DNA of 64,000 nt, taken from positions 24,881,469-24,945,468 of the forward strand of contig NC_133538.1 in assembly GCF_048544455.1 (NCBI RefSeq), written 5' to 3'. This document shows, in pieces, positions 35,293 to 48,035 of the stretch. The notes under the pieces are model-generated. The model did no database searches and was not told the DNA's origin. It worked only from the letters and a program-made list of their open reading frames with translations. The DNA is from Silene latifolia (taxonomy: Eukaryota; Streptophyta; Magnoliopsida; Caryophyllales; Caryophyllaceae). Each line of letters begins with the position of its first letter. The stretch's first letter is position 1. The position numbers and the translations under genes were made by a program.

Positions 35293-35522
35293 TATATATA
35301 TATAAAAGAGGCTTTTTTCAGGCAATTCTAGAGACTCCAAGTTTTTTGAAACACTCTAATTAAAATAATAATATTAGTCGTAGAAAAAAACAGAATTTGT
35401 AAATATTAATCTTAATCTAAAAACATAAGTACCATATTAATAAATACCAAAAATAAATCTTAATTTAAAAGATAGACTTTATAATAAATTTTAGTAAAAT
35501 ACAAATACCAGTCAATATAAAT

Positions 35523-35798
35523 ATGAAATCTTCATACGTTCTTATAATCAAATATATTCACAAATTTATATCCAAAGTAGTGGTTCCCATTCTCCTTAAT
35601 GCTTTAAAGGCAGCATCTTCCGATTTAGATGATAGTGATGTAGGCTTTGAGAAATTGCTCGAAGGAGCTGTTGCCATTACTGGTTCTATCCAAGCAACTT
35701 GCAAAAAGTTGGTCTGTTGGTCCCTTCAATATAAACTATCCATTCTACAGATTACCCGTATTAAATTGATCTTTGCTGCTGAAAAGTCAGGAGGCTAA
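35523..35798 (+). pseudogene. Possible captured exon
   Basis: A 91-codon frame whose middle (about 35,575-35,730) has protein-like codon use and an amphipathic helical look (VVPILLNALKAASSDLDDSD). It lies inside a Helitron, and Helitrons often pick up host exons. I do not recognise the parent gene. Confidence 0.3.
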
Positions 35799-36443
35799 TC
35801 TGTCTTTTGGTCTACAGGAGGGTGAAGCAAGCTCAAACAAATTTATTAGAAATAGTATATGGGCTTCTAAAATCACTTGATTATGATGCTTTTGTTGTAT
35901 ATTGATTTTTAGCCAACTATTTATTTGATAATCAATTTAGAAGAGGAAGCAAGACTATGGAAGCGGCGGTGCGTGTCAGATGATTGTATAAGTTCTTCAC
36001 TAATTTCATTTTTTTTACACGGGTGAAGTTTGACATAGGAATCCTTATCATATTATAATTCACATATTCTCATTTATAACGGGTATATCCGTCACAAACT
36101 TGCGACGGGTCAACTACTACTCATGTGTTTAGTTAAGACAAAACATCGTCACAATTGAGACTTGTTGATTATAATTAGGGCACATACTGACAAACACGAT
36201 CATACATATCTAAGATGACAATAAAGATTTCATAATATACCAATGAAGACCGTATAATACGGAGCAGTATATAACACAATCGTACAAAAGACTAATTGAA
36301 ATTAGAGAGACTAACTTAAATTAATTCACAACGTCGACTACACTTATTTTCAAAGTCATTAGTTACTTTAAGATAGCAAATTTACCGTTCTCACATTCAA
36401 GAATTTACATATTCTACCACTTCAGTTAAAAATAAAACATTAT

Positions 36444-38621
36444 TTAGAAACCGTGCAATGTACGGTTGGCATATTTGGGGTTGGGCTTTCTTATGTTATT
36501 AGATAGGCGAGTTACAACACCACGAGGAGGGATAGGCGAGGAGGGAGCAGCTGTCGAACCTGGCGGGTCAGGGGCAGCAGTAGAGGGGTTATCGGTTTCT
36601 GGGTTGGGCGAGGCAGCGGGTGAAACAGAGGCGGAGGAGGCAGGGGTCGAGGTAGCAGGTGATGACAGAGACGAGGAAGGTGGTGGAGTAGGTGGGTTGG
36701 AACGAGAAGTGAGAGGCAGAAAAGTTATGGGTGGCGTACACCAGTCATCAAGGGTCGAAACAGGGGTGGCAGAGGGAGATTGTGGTTGGGTTGAGAGACG
36801 AAGGTACGGGAATTCCGATTCAACAAAAGTTACATGGCGAGATGTGTATAGTCGATGAGCAGCGGGGTCAAAACATAAGTAGGCACTTTGAGATAAAGAG
36901 TAACCAAGGAAGATGCACGCAACAGACTTAGGCTCCATTTTATTTGAAGTGTAAGGCTTGAGCCATGGATAGCACAAGCAACCGAAGGCGCGGAGTTTTT
37001 GATAGTTAGGAGGAGTATTGAAGAGACGAAAATAAGGAGAGTCATTGTTTAATGTGGGAGTAGGAAGTCTATTAATTAAGTAGACAAAGAAGAGTGTGCG
37101 GCCTTGGCCGAAGGTGAGAGGAAGATTGGCATGTGTGAGGAGCGACAACCCGGTTTCAACAATGTGACGATGCCGACGCTCCGCGTAGCCATTGTGTTGA
37201 GGAGTGTGTGGCGGAGATGTGAGATGACTAATACCGTGTTGAAGAAGAGAAGGTGTGAGTTTAATATACTCACCACCATTGTCAGAAAACATGTTAATTA
37301 TTGGTCGTTGGAAGTGTTTTTCAACTAATAATTTAAATTGTTGGAATATGGAAAATGTGTCGGATTTTTTCTTTAAAGGGTAAAGCCAAGAGTATTTAGT
37401 ATAGTGATCAACAAAGAGAACGTAATACTTAAAACCATCAGTGGACGGAATCGGTGACGACCAAACATCCGAAAATATAATATCAAGAGGAGCATTAGAC
37501 GTAAGAGTCGATGAATGAAAGGGTAACTTGTGACATTTATTAATTTTGCAAGCATGACAATATTGAAAATCTGAACTGGAGAATGATAAATTAAAATTGT
37601 TCTTTATAAAAGAAAAAACATGAGAAGCGGGATGTCCTAGGCGGTGATGCCACAGCAGCGCCGAGGAGGAGGAAGTGGAGGCGAGATGAGCTTGAGGGCG
37701 GTTGGATTGGGGTTTGGTTGGGCGAACGTAGGGAGTAAGGGTGAAGCTAGGATGGTTCTTTTTGATGTTACGACATGCGAGAAAATTGTGACCCTTGTAG
37801 CCACAGTATTGACAAGTAGTAACTTCTTTGGTGGGATTAGGGGAGTCGGTAATGGGTATCGGATTTGGCAGGATGGGAGCTGGGCCGGTGTTACGAGTAG
37901 GGTAGCGACTTTGGTTGGGACGATATTGAGCAGCGAAGGCAGTAGTAGGCAGGGGCGTGGCAGAGGTGGTTTCGGGGTTTTGGAGTTCAAAATTAATAAG
38001 TTTCTCGTGTAGGGCATCAAAGGTTATGGGTGTATCACGGGCATCGATGTTGTCCTTGATGGTGCGGAACCGAGTAGTGTCAAGGCCGCGGAGGACCGTA
38101 GCCACAATGTCCTCGGAATCCATGGGCTTGCCGAGATTGGCAAGTTCAATGGTACATGTTTTGATAAGATGCATATAGTCGGTGACGGTTTGGTCTGGAC
38201 GTTTTTTGATGTTGGCAAGACGATTTTTGATTTGCATAATGTGTCCCCGAGAGGGGTTAGCAAAGGTGGATGATAGGGTGGTCCAAGCCTCGCGTGAGGT
38301 TTTGGATTGGGTGACAAGGGGAGCGATTGTACCATCAAGAGTACCAACAAGGGAGGCTAGGAGGAGACGATCTTGGCGAAGCCAAGTGGTATGGGCTGGG
38401 TTGGCAGTGGTCTGGTTGTTGGAAGTAACAGTGGCGGCGGGACAGGGGTGGGTGCCATCAAGGAACTGGTAGAGGTCGAGTCCTTCAAGAAACGAGCGAA
38501 TCTGGAAGGACCATTGAGCATAGTTGGTGGAAGTGAGGGTTTTGCATTGAGAAAGATTGACGAAAATGATGGTAGTGTTTGGCTCGGCATTGTTAGGAAC
38601 GACAATAGCATGGTTGGCCAT
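36444..38621 (-). pseudogene. Copia gag-integrase polyprotein, protease and RT missing
   Basis: Open without a stop from the likely start at 38,621 (MANHAIV) to 36,444; the frame itself is open upstream to 38,738. Domains in order: copia gag; zinc knuckle CQYCGYKGHNFLAC; pre-integrase zinc region with WHHRLGHP and CHACK; integrase with FSDVW, FSDNGGEY and PQHNGYAER holding the three catalytic acidic residues; Ser/Pro-rich tail. Between the knuckle and WHHRLGHP only about 45 residues remain, so the aspartic protease has been lost in frame. RT and RNase H are cut off. The last seven codons come from the flanking Helitron. Confidence 0.85.
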
Positions 38622-38922
38622 GATCAAGGAAAACGAAAAACAAAAAATACGAGGATCGGAAAAAAATAGCTTGATGATACCATATAAGAGAAGGAGTATG
38701 AATGTGTTTAGAATTGTATTTGCAGTGAACTGAATCAAGACTTTACAAGGATATAAATACTAATTTACAGCAACTGTTAGGCCTAGAATTAAGCAACTAA
38801 TCTACACTATTTTAGGAGAGAATAAACTAATGTGGTTACAAATATTAACAATAAGGAATAAGATAATAAAAGAGATAAGATGCTAACAACTAATATGTGC
38901 ATAGAAGATACGTTACTTAACA
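36467..38922 (-). mobile_element. Truncated Ty1/copia element
   Basis: On the minus strand: an LTR (38,922-38,699, 224 bp), a primer site TGGTATCATCAA (38,682-38,671), gag-integrase frame, then an abrupt end at 36,467 before RT. No second LTR. CAATGTACGGT flanks both sides (36,456-36,466 and 38,923-38,933), an 11-bp repeat rather than the 5 bp usual for LTR elements. Confidence 0.8.
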
Positions 38923-38944
38923 CAATGTACGGTACAAAATCTAG

Positions 38945-39511
38945 TAATAATAATAAAACACACTAAAAGACACGATACCTCACAAGACAAGGAAAGAGGG
39001 GATATTTATATTAAACAAAGGGAAAGGGGTAAAAACGACGGATGAAGCGCAACAAAGGAGTCCCCCGCCGGCCCACTGTCCGCCGGTGAGGCGACCGGCT
39101 AGGAAGTTTCTGGAATTTGGAGATGGAATTGAATGGTGGTGGGAGTCGTTGATGGTGTCAGCATCCGGGCAGCCGGCTAGGAGAACAATTGAGATGTTTG
39201 TTGCGTGTCGCCAGCCGGCTAGTCGGCCGCCGGTGGCTAGGTCGATAGGGAGGTTTCTGATCAAAAGGATGAATATTGCGTGTATTCTTAGGCCGGTGAG
39301 GGAGTCGGCGGTCGGTTGACCGACTGGAAACAATTGTTGTTTCCAATGTTGATGATGGAGCACGATGATAGAACTAAGCCGTGGTGTTGGGCTGCTGGTG
39401 TTCTGGGCTGCTCCGTGGTGAAGGACATATGGGGACCACGATGGTGGTCAGGGTTGTTGATGCGAATTGATGTTGGTGGTCAGAGGTGGCGCAGCACCAG
39501 GTTGTTACGGT
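38945..39511. other. GT-rich region without a recognised gene
   Basis: Between Helitron ends. 39,060-39,510 and 40,579-40,930 are rich in GGTGGT/GATGGT and read as one stretch interrupted by a hAT-like element. Could be a decayed gene fragment; no domain seen. Confidence 0.4.
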
Positions 39512-40578
39512 CAGAGGCGTAGCTACCATAGTAGCATGGGGTAGCAGCCGCTACCCCAAATCCCGAAAATTTGACTAAGAAGATGAAATTTTGCTACTCC
39601 ATATATCGCTGATATTTGTCAAAGGGTAAATAAATAATATGTTTTGGGTAAGATCGAACGTATACTGCCTAGTGGAATTACAATTCAGCATATCGGAAGA
39701 GATGCGGGTTTGACTCCTACAATAAGCAATTTTTTTCACGTGTTGAGTTGTATATTGCTTGTATATGGTACCCACATTATCTTTTAACCTAAATAATATC
39801 TCTCCTAATATCCTATTCTCTAATTCCCAACTCTATTTCCCTAAAAAAGCAGTATGCCTCCTTAAGAGAGACGCCTTTTAATATGCTTTGTTGAGAGACC
39901 ATATTACAATTTTAAGAAAAAATGGTAAAAAAAGGTAATAAAATAGGTACAAATCATGATTTAAGATAAAATAATAATATCTCTCCTAATATCCTATTCT
40001 CTAATTCCCAACTCTATTTCCCTAAAAAAACAGAGTATGTCTCCTTAGAAACGGTCTCTTAATATGCTTTGTTGAGAGACCATATTACAATTTTAAGAAA
40101 AAGTGGTAAAAAAGGTAATAAAATAGGTACAAATCATGATTGAAGATAAAATAGGCACATTTATTATGTAAATAGGTACGAAATTACTATGTCACGATCA
40201 ACAACAAAAGGGTCACGAAATACAAATAAAAGGGTGCGAAAGACTGGTCCCTTAATAATTTATTGAAAGACCGTCTCTCCCAAGTTTTAATGTTTTTTAT
40301 TAGTTACGTTTGATAGTCATACGAATTGCTCTTGCAAAACAAATGCTTGATGAAAGGTCTTAACTACCTAGGATTTGAGGCAACGTCATTTCCGTCAACA
40401 ACAACCACGTCAATTAGCCCGAAAACATTTTTTTCGTATTTTCAAATTGAAAGTGTAGTTCTTATCGACGATAAAAAAACGAATTGTTTATAAAAATTTT
40501 TTTATGTTATTGTGTTCACGGCTTCACGCAACTTTCGTCTTTTGCTACCCCAAATTTTCAATCCTGGCTCCGCCCCTG
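39512..40578. mobile_element. hAT-like non-autonomous element
   Basis: Ends CAGAGGCGTAGC and GGCTCCGCCCCTG (imperfect inverse), flanked by an 8-bp duplication GTTACGGT (39,504-39,511 and 40,579-40,586), the hAT size. An internal tandem duplication with a 181-bp step starts at about 39,793. Confidence 0.85.
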
Positions 40579-40955
40579 GTTACGGTGGTCATGATATGGT
40601 GATCCGACGAGGTTGAAGGAGCAGCGGGGTTTATGTCGATGGGTGACTGAGGTGGAGTTGTAGTTGGTGGTTGATGGTGATGTTAGTGGGCACGAATGAA
40701 GATGATGCTGGTTGGGTTTGTTGATGCTGGTTGGTGATCTCGGTGGAGTTGAGCAGGTACGGTACTGGATTGTTGTTGGTGATCGGAGATGATGGCAATG
40801 GTGGTGCATGGTGGCTCGAATTCCGCTGTTGGTTTTGGGCTCGGTTGGTGCGTGAAGAGTGATGACTGATGTCGGGAATGAAGGTGATGAATGATGAAGT
40901 TTAGCTGATGGAAAGGTCAAAGTCAAGGTTGACCTTGACTTCCTCCTTTAACTTA

Positions 40956-41272
40956 TACTCCCTCCAATTCGCCATTTTCTTCCCTATTTCCTAAAACGGT
41001 TATTCAGGTTTTCTTCCCCTTTCTATTTTTGGTAACTTTTTACTCTTATTTTATTCATATCTCTCTCCTATTACCCCACCCACCCAACTCTTTTAATCCT
41101 ATTTTATTCCTTACTTTAATATTGGTGGCCCACAATTCATTATTTAACTCTTAATTATTCATCCCTCTCTCCTATTATCAAACCCCACCCAACTTTTTAT
41201 CAATATAATACTTCATTTCTTAATCCTTGTGCCCAAACTAAAGAGGAAGAAAATAGAGGATTGGAGGGAGTA
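40956..41272. mobile_element. Stowaway-like MITE
   Basis: TACTCCCTCCAATTCGCCAT at the left and ATTGGAGGGAGTA at the right, with TA at each end; 317 bp. Confidence 0.8.
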
Positions 41273-41379
41273 GCTTTGACCCGTCTTTAACTCGCCTTAA
41301 TCCAACTCGCTCCTCAATTTCCGTTTCATTATTCTTCCTTGCCTACACGTTTTTATAATAAAATGATAGTCATACTAAT

Positions 41380-41446
41380 CAATCTATCTATCTATCTATC
41401 TATATCTATCTATTAATAATCTATATCTATCTATCTATCTATCTAT
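41380..41446. repeat. TCTA microsatellite at a Helitron 5' end
   Basis: TCTA units lead into TCTATATTAATAAAGG, the usual Helitron 5' end in this window. Confidence 0.9.
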
Positions 41447-42324
41447 ATTAATAAAGGAAGCTTTTTTCAAGCGTTTATAGAGAGTCCAACTTTAGCAAAC
41501 TACATAAAATTAATATTAATTTTATTTAATAATTTTTATAAGTAAAGAATCTATACGATAGAGTTTGAAAGATACACAAACTAAATAATTTATACGATAG
41601 AGAGTTTGAATGATATACAAACCGGGGAATTATCACCATATATAAGGTGGTGTGATGTAGCCTACCAAGCATATTTTATTTCTCATTCTATTTCTATTCT
41701 TACGTTTTTCATCTTTTGATTGTAATTTATTTATTTGTTTACATTTTTGTCTTTTGTTTTTAATATGATTTATTATTATTATTGCTATGCTATTGTGTTT
41801 GTGAATCTAATTAATTTTCTCTTACTTTTTAATGTTAGATTAGAAGAATTTTTTCATCAATTTATATGTTGTGCATAGTTGTGTTATAAACTTTTAATTT
41901 GAAAATTAATCAATTATTTTGTTTGATATGCAGGATTTCGATATACAAATTGATGAGAGTGCAGTGAAACGATTTTACAAGGTGATAAATTTGATGTTTT
42001 TATATTTTTTTATTAAATAAATGAATTTTATGATTTGTTACAACTCTATTTTTTCCTTATAATAATTTGTAATTGTGAAGATAAGACGGTTATATGTATG
42101 TATTGTTAAGTTAGGACTTTTGCTTTAATGGTGAATTTTCTTCAAACGTATTCAATGAAAAGAGTTGCTAATGATCAAGGTATTATTTGAAGTTGTTATT
42201 TATTTTAATTTGTTGAAGCAAAGAATTTACGTAGATTGAACATATGATATTATAAAGAGTAAATAACATTATGTATTCCGTATATGTTTGATAATATTCA
42301 CTCCATTATAAGACAAATCCTTTC

Positions 42325-42515
42325 TAGCCGGTAAGGATCATTTGTCCCATATTTGTGTCCTATTTTGTGTCTCATCCCATATAAATTTTGACACATCAAC
42401 ATATTAACATAGTTGTTGTATAATTTTTTATTTGCAATAAGTGATTTCTTAAAAGATAAGTGGTGTGACACGATTCACAAATATGAGACAGCGAATCCTT
42501 ACTACTTTCTACTAC
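42325..42515. repeat. Inverted-repeat element, MITE-like
   Basis: GTAAGGATCATTTGTCCCAT near 42,330 and the inverse of GTAAGGATTCGCTGTCTCAT near 42,505, both followed inward by ATTTGTG. Target duplication not clear. Confidence 0.45.
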
Positions 42516-43554
42516 TCCCACCGTTTCTCTTTTCATTTAATTTCTAAAATTATGTGAAGAAATTTGAAAACTGAGAAGAAAATAGAAAAAGTGACCTAAT
42601 ATATTTTAGGGATCCTCATATGACTCATATCAGTAGCAGTACCCAAAAGTCTTTTGATTTCCCCTTCTACTAAACTCAAATGATTTTCTATAAAGTATAA
42701 TTTTATTTCTCTTTATAGTTGTGAAATTTTAATAGATTTCTTATAATATATACGAGTATATAGTATTTTCGTCGGGTGCTTTGCAGGTTATCTAATTTTT
42801 CATGTGATCATCCAATAAGAGTTGTGATGAAGAGGAGCGAGAAATAAGTGATTATCATATACGTGTTACTTACTTTTTGGTGTACTGTTACATCTTCTCA
42901 TCTAACAATACAAGAGCTTATGTCAATAGAATTATAGAATCATGCAAGTATTAATGGAAATTTGATGACTAATGAGCTTCCACCTATATTCAAGATCATA
43001 GATTGATGACATAGAAGAGATTCTTATAATATTTTTACTGATAATGAATCACGTAAAGAATTTTGCAAAACTTTCTTAACTTAGCTAAATATAAAAAAAA
43101 AAAAAAGAAACAAGAAGACTTAAACTGATTAACGTATTTATATCATATTTATATGTTATATCTACCTTCGGTGCACACCAAGTCAGCCCTCGGCTATACG
43201 TAATAGCCTATAAACCGCGTATCTAAAACGATTATAGAGAATCCAACTTTTATAAAAAAGACTAACAAGGTTGCCTACTAAGAGTCTTACATCCTTCCGA
43301 TATTACCCATGAATCATTAATAATAATTGTACTCCATATCAAACACTAAATTTAGGAGTTTGTAATATCATACCTCTGTATTAGTGTAATTCTCACCACT
43401 ATAGTCATATAGTCCAGAATTTTTTCTATATATATAACTAGATAAGTGATATTTTACGTAATCCCCTTTACTATAAAAGCTGAAGCATTTTAAGGCTTCC
43501 TATTGGTTCCTGATTTTAGGGAATTAAATTTTTTTTTTTCTCATTAGCACTGAC

Positions 43555-44102
43555 TAGGGATGGCAATGGAGCGGATCTGGATAGGGTCCGATAGGATCCA
43601 GATCCATATCCGCCACACCAACGTTAGATCCATATCCGACCCATATCCAGTGGATCCAAATTTTCCAGATCCATATCCAGATCCATTTTCAAATAAGTGG
43701 ATCCATATCCAACCCATATCCACGGGGTCCGAAAAATTAGGATCCTTATCCTACCCATCGTGTCCTGGATCCGTGGATCCGGATAGGTCCAGATCCGTTG
43801 CCATCTCTAACTTACAACTTGTGTACTGTGTTTGTGTAAAGTTAGTAGGGATGACAATGGACCGGATCTGGGTAGGGTCCGATAGGATCCAGATCCATAT
43901 CCGCCACACCAACGTTGGATCCATATCCGACCCATATCCGGCGGATCCAAATTTTCCAGATCCATATCCAGATCCATTTTCAAATAAGTGGATCCATATC
44001 CAACCCATATCCACGGGGTCCGAAAAATTAAGATCCATATCCTACCCATCAGGGTCTGGATCCGCGGATCTGGATAGGGTCCAGGATCCGTTGCCATCTC
44101 TA
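43555..44102. mobile_element. Composite hAT-like MITE, two tandem copies
   Basis: Two about 250-bp copies, each running from TAGGGATG(G/A)CAATGG to GTTGCCATCTCTA and packed with GGATCC/GATCCATATCC blocks, separated by about 36 bp. Only the outer borders carry an 8-bp duplication, GCACTGAC (43,547-43,554 and 44,103-44,110). A 211-codon frame across it simply reflects the repeat. Confidence 0.75.
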
Positions 44103-45424
44103 GCACTGACCCACGTTCTCTACCCAATTAATTACTTACTCTTTCTCTTTTATAACACTAACTCTTTCTCTTATTTAATGGCCACAAAACCATAAGACAA
44201 TATAAACATTCAGAAACTACAAATAATATGGGGTATAGTAAATTTCAAATTCTATCAAAAAAATGAAAACCATAATATTCTTCATATTTTTCTCTAGAAT
44301 ATCCCATGAAATAAAAGCTGATATTGTAACAATTAAAAATGGAATTTTTGAACCATATACAATTAACACTAAAACAATGCATAATGTCAAATAAATAGAA
44401 ATAACCATAAAACTTACAGAAAAAGAGTAAAATAATGATTTGATTATTTTACAAAAAATCCCAAATAATGATGTGCGGAACGAGAATTGTGATAAAATGA
44501 CCAAAAAAAAAATAGAAAAAACTTTTGATACTATAATTTTCATAAAAAAATGTGACTCATTTCCGAAAAATAAATGAAAATCACTTTTTAAAAATTATTT
44601 AACCTTCAAAAATCGACTCTTTTTCGAAATTATTTGAAAAATATATCATAAAATCAAATCAAATTTACGAAAAAAAAAAGAAAAAAGAAAAATTTATTAA
44701 AATCTTATAGAACCACATGCATGGAAATTATCCAATTGAATAGCTAATCTTACTTAAAAAAAATAATTAATGCCATCAAAATAAGGAGGAGTTGATGTCT
44801 TCAATTATTCGAAATTAAATAGTGTTTAGGGATTTTATTAATCTATCCATCTTGAAATATATGGTTTTTAGAAAATGCATGTAGCAAAGCTAGACAATAG
44901 AAGTAGAAAAAAAAAAATCAAACGAAAAAATTGTATGTTGATTTGATCCGGAGTTTCAATAAAAAAAAAACTACCATGAATCATGAACAAAAAAACAAGA
45001 TAGAGCTAAGAAAAAGTTAGATCGAAACAAACACAGATTTGAATCCTACGAGCTCCATAATAATGTATTGATCTACATTTATTTTATGTAGGTTTCATGA
45101 GTTTTTTAAAGATGAAAATGAGAGTTTGTAAGACAGTTGGATATGAGTGACGGCCGGAGTGTTTTGACTGAAGGTAAAGTAGAGATATGAGATAATGAAA
45201 TGTAAGTCTAGGGTTAGACTTTAGAGAATCATTCTATCATATGTCATGGTTTTATTAATGGACAACAAGTTGGGCCAGCTATATTCGGGCCATGTTAATT
45301 AACATGGAAAACAAACTAAAGTTCATGAACTACTTGGTTATCCGACATCCCATGCAACTAGGTCTCACAAGAATAATTAACATCTCATTATTGTCTATAA
45401 TTTGGCTTATTAATTACTTAACAC

Positions 45425-45600
45425 AAATTCTCATAAAAAAACGGACATTATCCGTCACAAGTTAAAGATGGATAGTATTTCTCTCACAAAATGTAAATGG
45501 ATACTGCAAGTGGAGGGAAATAGATACCCACTTGCCGTCTCACTTGCATTTTGTGAGACAGCCACTATCCGTATTCAATGAGACGGACTGTATTAATTAT
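45425..45600. repeat. Inverted-repeat MITE-like stretch
   Basis: CTCACAAAATG near 45,483 pairs with CATTTTGTGAG near 45,549, and GGATAGT with ACTATCC. Right after it (45,625-45,780) is another short repeat bounded by TAGAGCCAGGGAG and CTAGCTCCGTCA. Confidence 0.4.
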
Positions 45601-47408
45601 AGTAGGTATTCGAAGAGACCAGTGGTAGAGCCAGGGAGTGCTAGCTAGAGTGTGAAAATTTAAAAGTTTTTAGTTAAAAAATTTCAATTTTTTTTGAGTT
45701 CCGCTTATACCCTTACCCATTCACTCCCACCGGAATTTTCTGACCCCCTGAGTTTAAATCCTAGCTCCGTCATTAGATGAGACGGTCTCATATTGTGAGT
45801 CGGGACCTTCTTACAAAAATTCATCTCATACACATATTTTTTATATTTTACTTGAATATATTTCAGTTGTTTGTTTTACAATGATAATAAACAAAAATCA
45901 AGAATAATTATGCTCATTTATATGCTTCTATATTCAATAATAACGCTGATTATTAATTACGACCCGTGCAATGTTGCACAGGTGTAAAACTAGTTTTTAT
46001 TAAACCTAATGCTATTTTTGTCTTTGTATGTGGTTGGTGTTTTTATTGTTGTTTATGTGTATTATTTGTAAAGCGATTGTTGATGATAGGTAACTTTTAT
46101 GCTATATATTGTTGTTATGTTGCTGTATAATTGGTCTTTTTATATTGTTGATATAATTCCTATGTATACTTGAGTAGAAAAAATACATATTAGATGCCTC
46201 ATAATGTACAAAGAAGTGCTCATGAATAATCGACAATCAATCTTTATGAAATTTGGACACTAATATGTTTTGAAAGAGTTATGTAGAAGTTAGGCTACCT
46301 AATACTTTCTTTGAAATTTCCTTTTATAGGTGTCATAAGCCTTTTCTTCACTTTTTTCGTTTTTAGTTTGTAGGAATTACTAATTACACTCATGAACAAG
46401 TTACTCTATTTATAGAATAGCAGCGGGTAATAAGGTTTAGTCATTGACATTAAAGAAAAATATTAAAGTAGTAGTTGCCAATGAGGCTATGACCTATGAA
46501 ATCATTTAAACAATAGTTAATAGAAAAACAAAATTGGTTACACTTGGTGTACCACAGCATTATTCACTTTGTCAATGAAAGTATTGGTACTAATCGTGTT
46601 TATCGTAAATAAGTAAGACAATCTGAGAATAACAATGAAACATCTAACTAGGATTGTACCACAATATAGTACACTTGGTGTAGCTAAAATTTTTCCCATA
46701 AATTTGTAGGTAATTAGGATGTTTTCGTAATAGACGAATGTGCAAGAAAAATAAATTATGATAGTTATCCTTATTATTAATGACCTAACTTCACATGCAT
46801 ATGTTAATTTATTTTAGATTTTAGATTTTAGATTATTATATAATAAAAGTGCGTACTAATTGAATTATTTAGAAGAACATCTTACAATTTGGCCCGTGCA
46901 TCGCACGGGCATTAAATCTAGTCTATATTAATAAAGGAAGCTTTTTTCGAGCGATTCTAGAGACTCCAATATTGTTGAACTACCTAAATTAATTGTATAA
47001 TGGAAAATAAATATGATTGGAAAAAAAGGCTGGCAAAAAAAAATACCTAAATTAAATGGATAATTGAAATTAAATCTGATTGGAAAAAAAAGGCTGGCAA
47101 AAAAACAAACGTGACAGTGTTGCAGTTCTATTCCCATAACAAGACTGTACAAAAATTTACCTATATTAAATAGATAATGGCAATTAAATCTGAATGGCCC
47201 AAAAAAAAAGGGCTGGTAAATAAACCTGCCTGCTAAAGGTCGTCGACAATTTTAATGAACTTCCAAAACTACCCCTCCCTCACACTCCCCCTTATGTTTT
47301 TCCGTCTTGTTTTGTTTTCGTTAAAAAATAATTAATAATTACTAATAAACCCCGTTCGGGGATAGTTCGTTTTATTTTAATTTTTTAATTTATTGAAACT
47401 TATTTTAA

Positions 47409-47877
47409 TTAGCGATTATCGATCCACGCACCCAAAACTAATTTAAGACGGAAATTAATAATTTTTTTTAAAAAAAAAAATTGTTGAAAAAGGGCCTGGA
47501 TGAAGAAATTTTTCGTCCAGACCAAGGTCCGGACAAAGAAATTTTTCGTCCAGACCATGGTCCAGACAAAAATATTTTTCGTCCAGACGGAAAATATTTT
47601 CGTCCGGAAAAAAAAATAAAAAAAATTTTAAAAAAAAAAAAAAAATTCCGGACGAAAATATTTTTCGTCTTGACCTGGGTCTGGACGAAAATATTTTCTG
47701 TCTGGACCTGGGTCTGGACAAAAAATATTTTTGTCTGGACGAAAATTTTCTTTGTCTAAGGTCCGGACGAAAATGTTTTTCGTCCGGAAATTTTTTTTTT
47801 CTTTTTTTTTTTTTTTGAAAAAAAAAATCATTTTCTGACTTAGATTAATTTTTGGTGCGGTAATCGATAATCGCTAA
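47409..47877. mobile_element. Foldback element with palindromic satellite core
   Basis: Inverted ends of about 45 bp starting TTAGCGATTATCGAT. The core 47,495-47,790 is a series of palindromic units built on CGTCCGGAC/CGTCCAGAC joined by A/T runs, such as AAAATATTTTTCGTCC. No coding role; apparent frames in both strands follow from the repeat. Confidence 0.7.
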
Positions 47878-47967
47878 GTTCTCGTTCATGTTATTAATTA
47901 CAAATCCCGCTTTTTTTTTTTTTTTTTTTTTTTGAAAAACCGTCTTTTTTTTTGTTTGAAAGATTTT

Positions 47968-48035
47968 AGTGAGACGTTAGTGAGACGGAAATTGACTTGT
48001 GTTTTAGTGAGACGGAAATTGCATTTTAGTGAGAC
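47968..48035. repeat. Short minisatellite
   Basis: Three to four units of TTTAGTGAGACGGAAATTG. Confidence 0.75.

Larger units (their letters stand above)
35293..38944 (+). mobile_element. Helitron interrupted by a copia fragment
   Basis: 5'-like block at 35,293-35,340 directly after the previous CTAG. The 3' hairpin ACCGT/ACGGT at 36,450-36,466 is cut by the copia insertion and resumes at 38,923, ending ACAAAATCTAG at 38,944. Confidence 0.6.
41438..46921 (+). mobile_element. Helitron(s), non-autonomous, with nested insertions
   Basis: 5' end at about 41,438 (TCTATATTAATAAAGGAAGC). There are two 3' ends: 45,963-45,993 (hairpin with GTGCA arms, then AAAACTAG) and 46,892-46,921 (8-bp GCCCGTGC hairpin, then ATTAAATCTAG). 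A weak 5'-like block lies near 43,215. Most likely one Helitron inside another; I cannot pair the ends. An exon-like piece with AG/GT borders lies at about 41,934-41,980. 44,110-45,420 and 46,000-46,890 hold no gene. Confidence 0.5.

Noticed and set aside
37644-38472. Plus-strand frames opposite the copia gene
   Set aside because: Antisense shadows of the gag-integrase frame; no domain and no start context.
43560-44195. 211-codon frame on the plus strand
   Set aside because: It is the GATCCATATCC repeat of a double MITE read in one frame, with the same peptide occurring twice. Opposite-strand frames are equally open.
47481-47831. Frames rich in Arg/Pro/Asp or Phe/Lys on both strands
   Set aside because: Product of the palindromic CGTCC/GGAC satellite; both strands stay open for the same reason.
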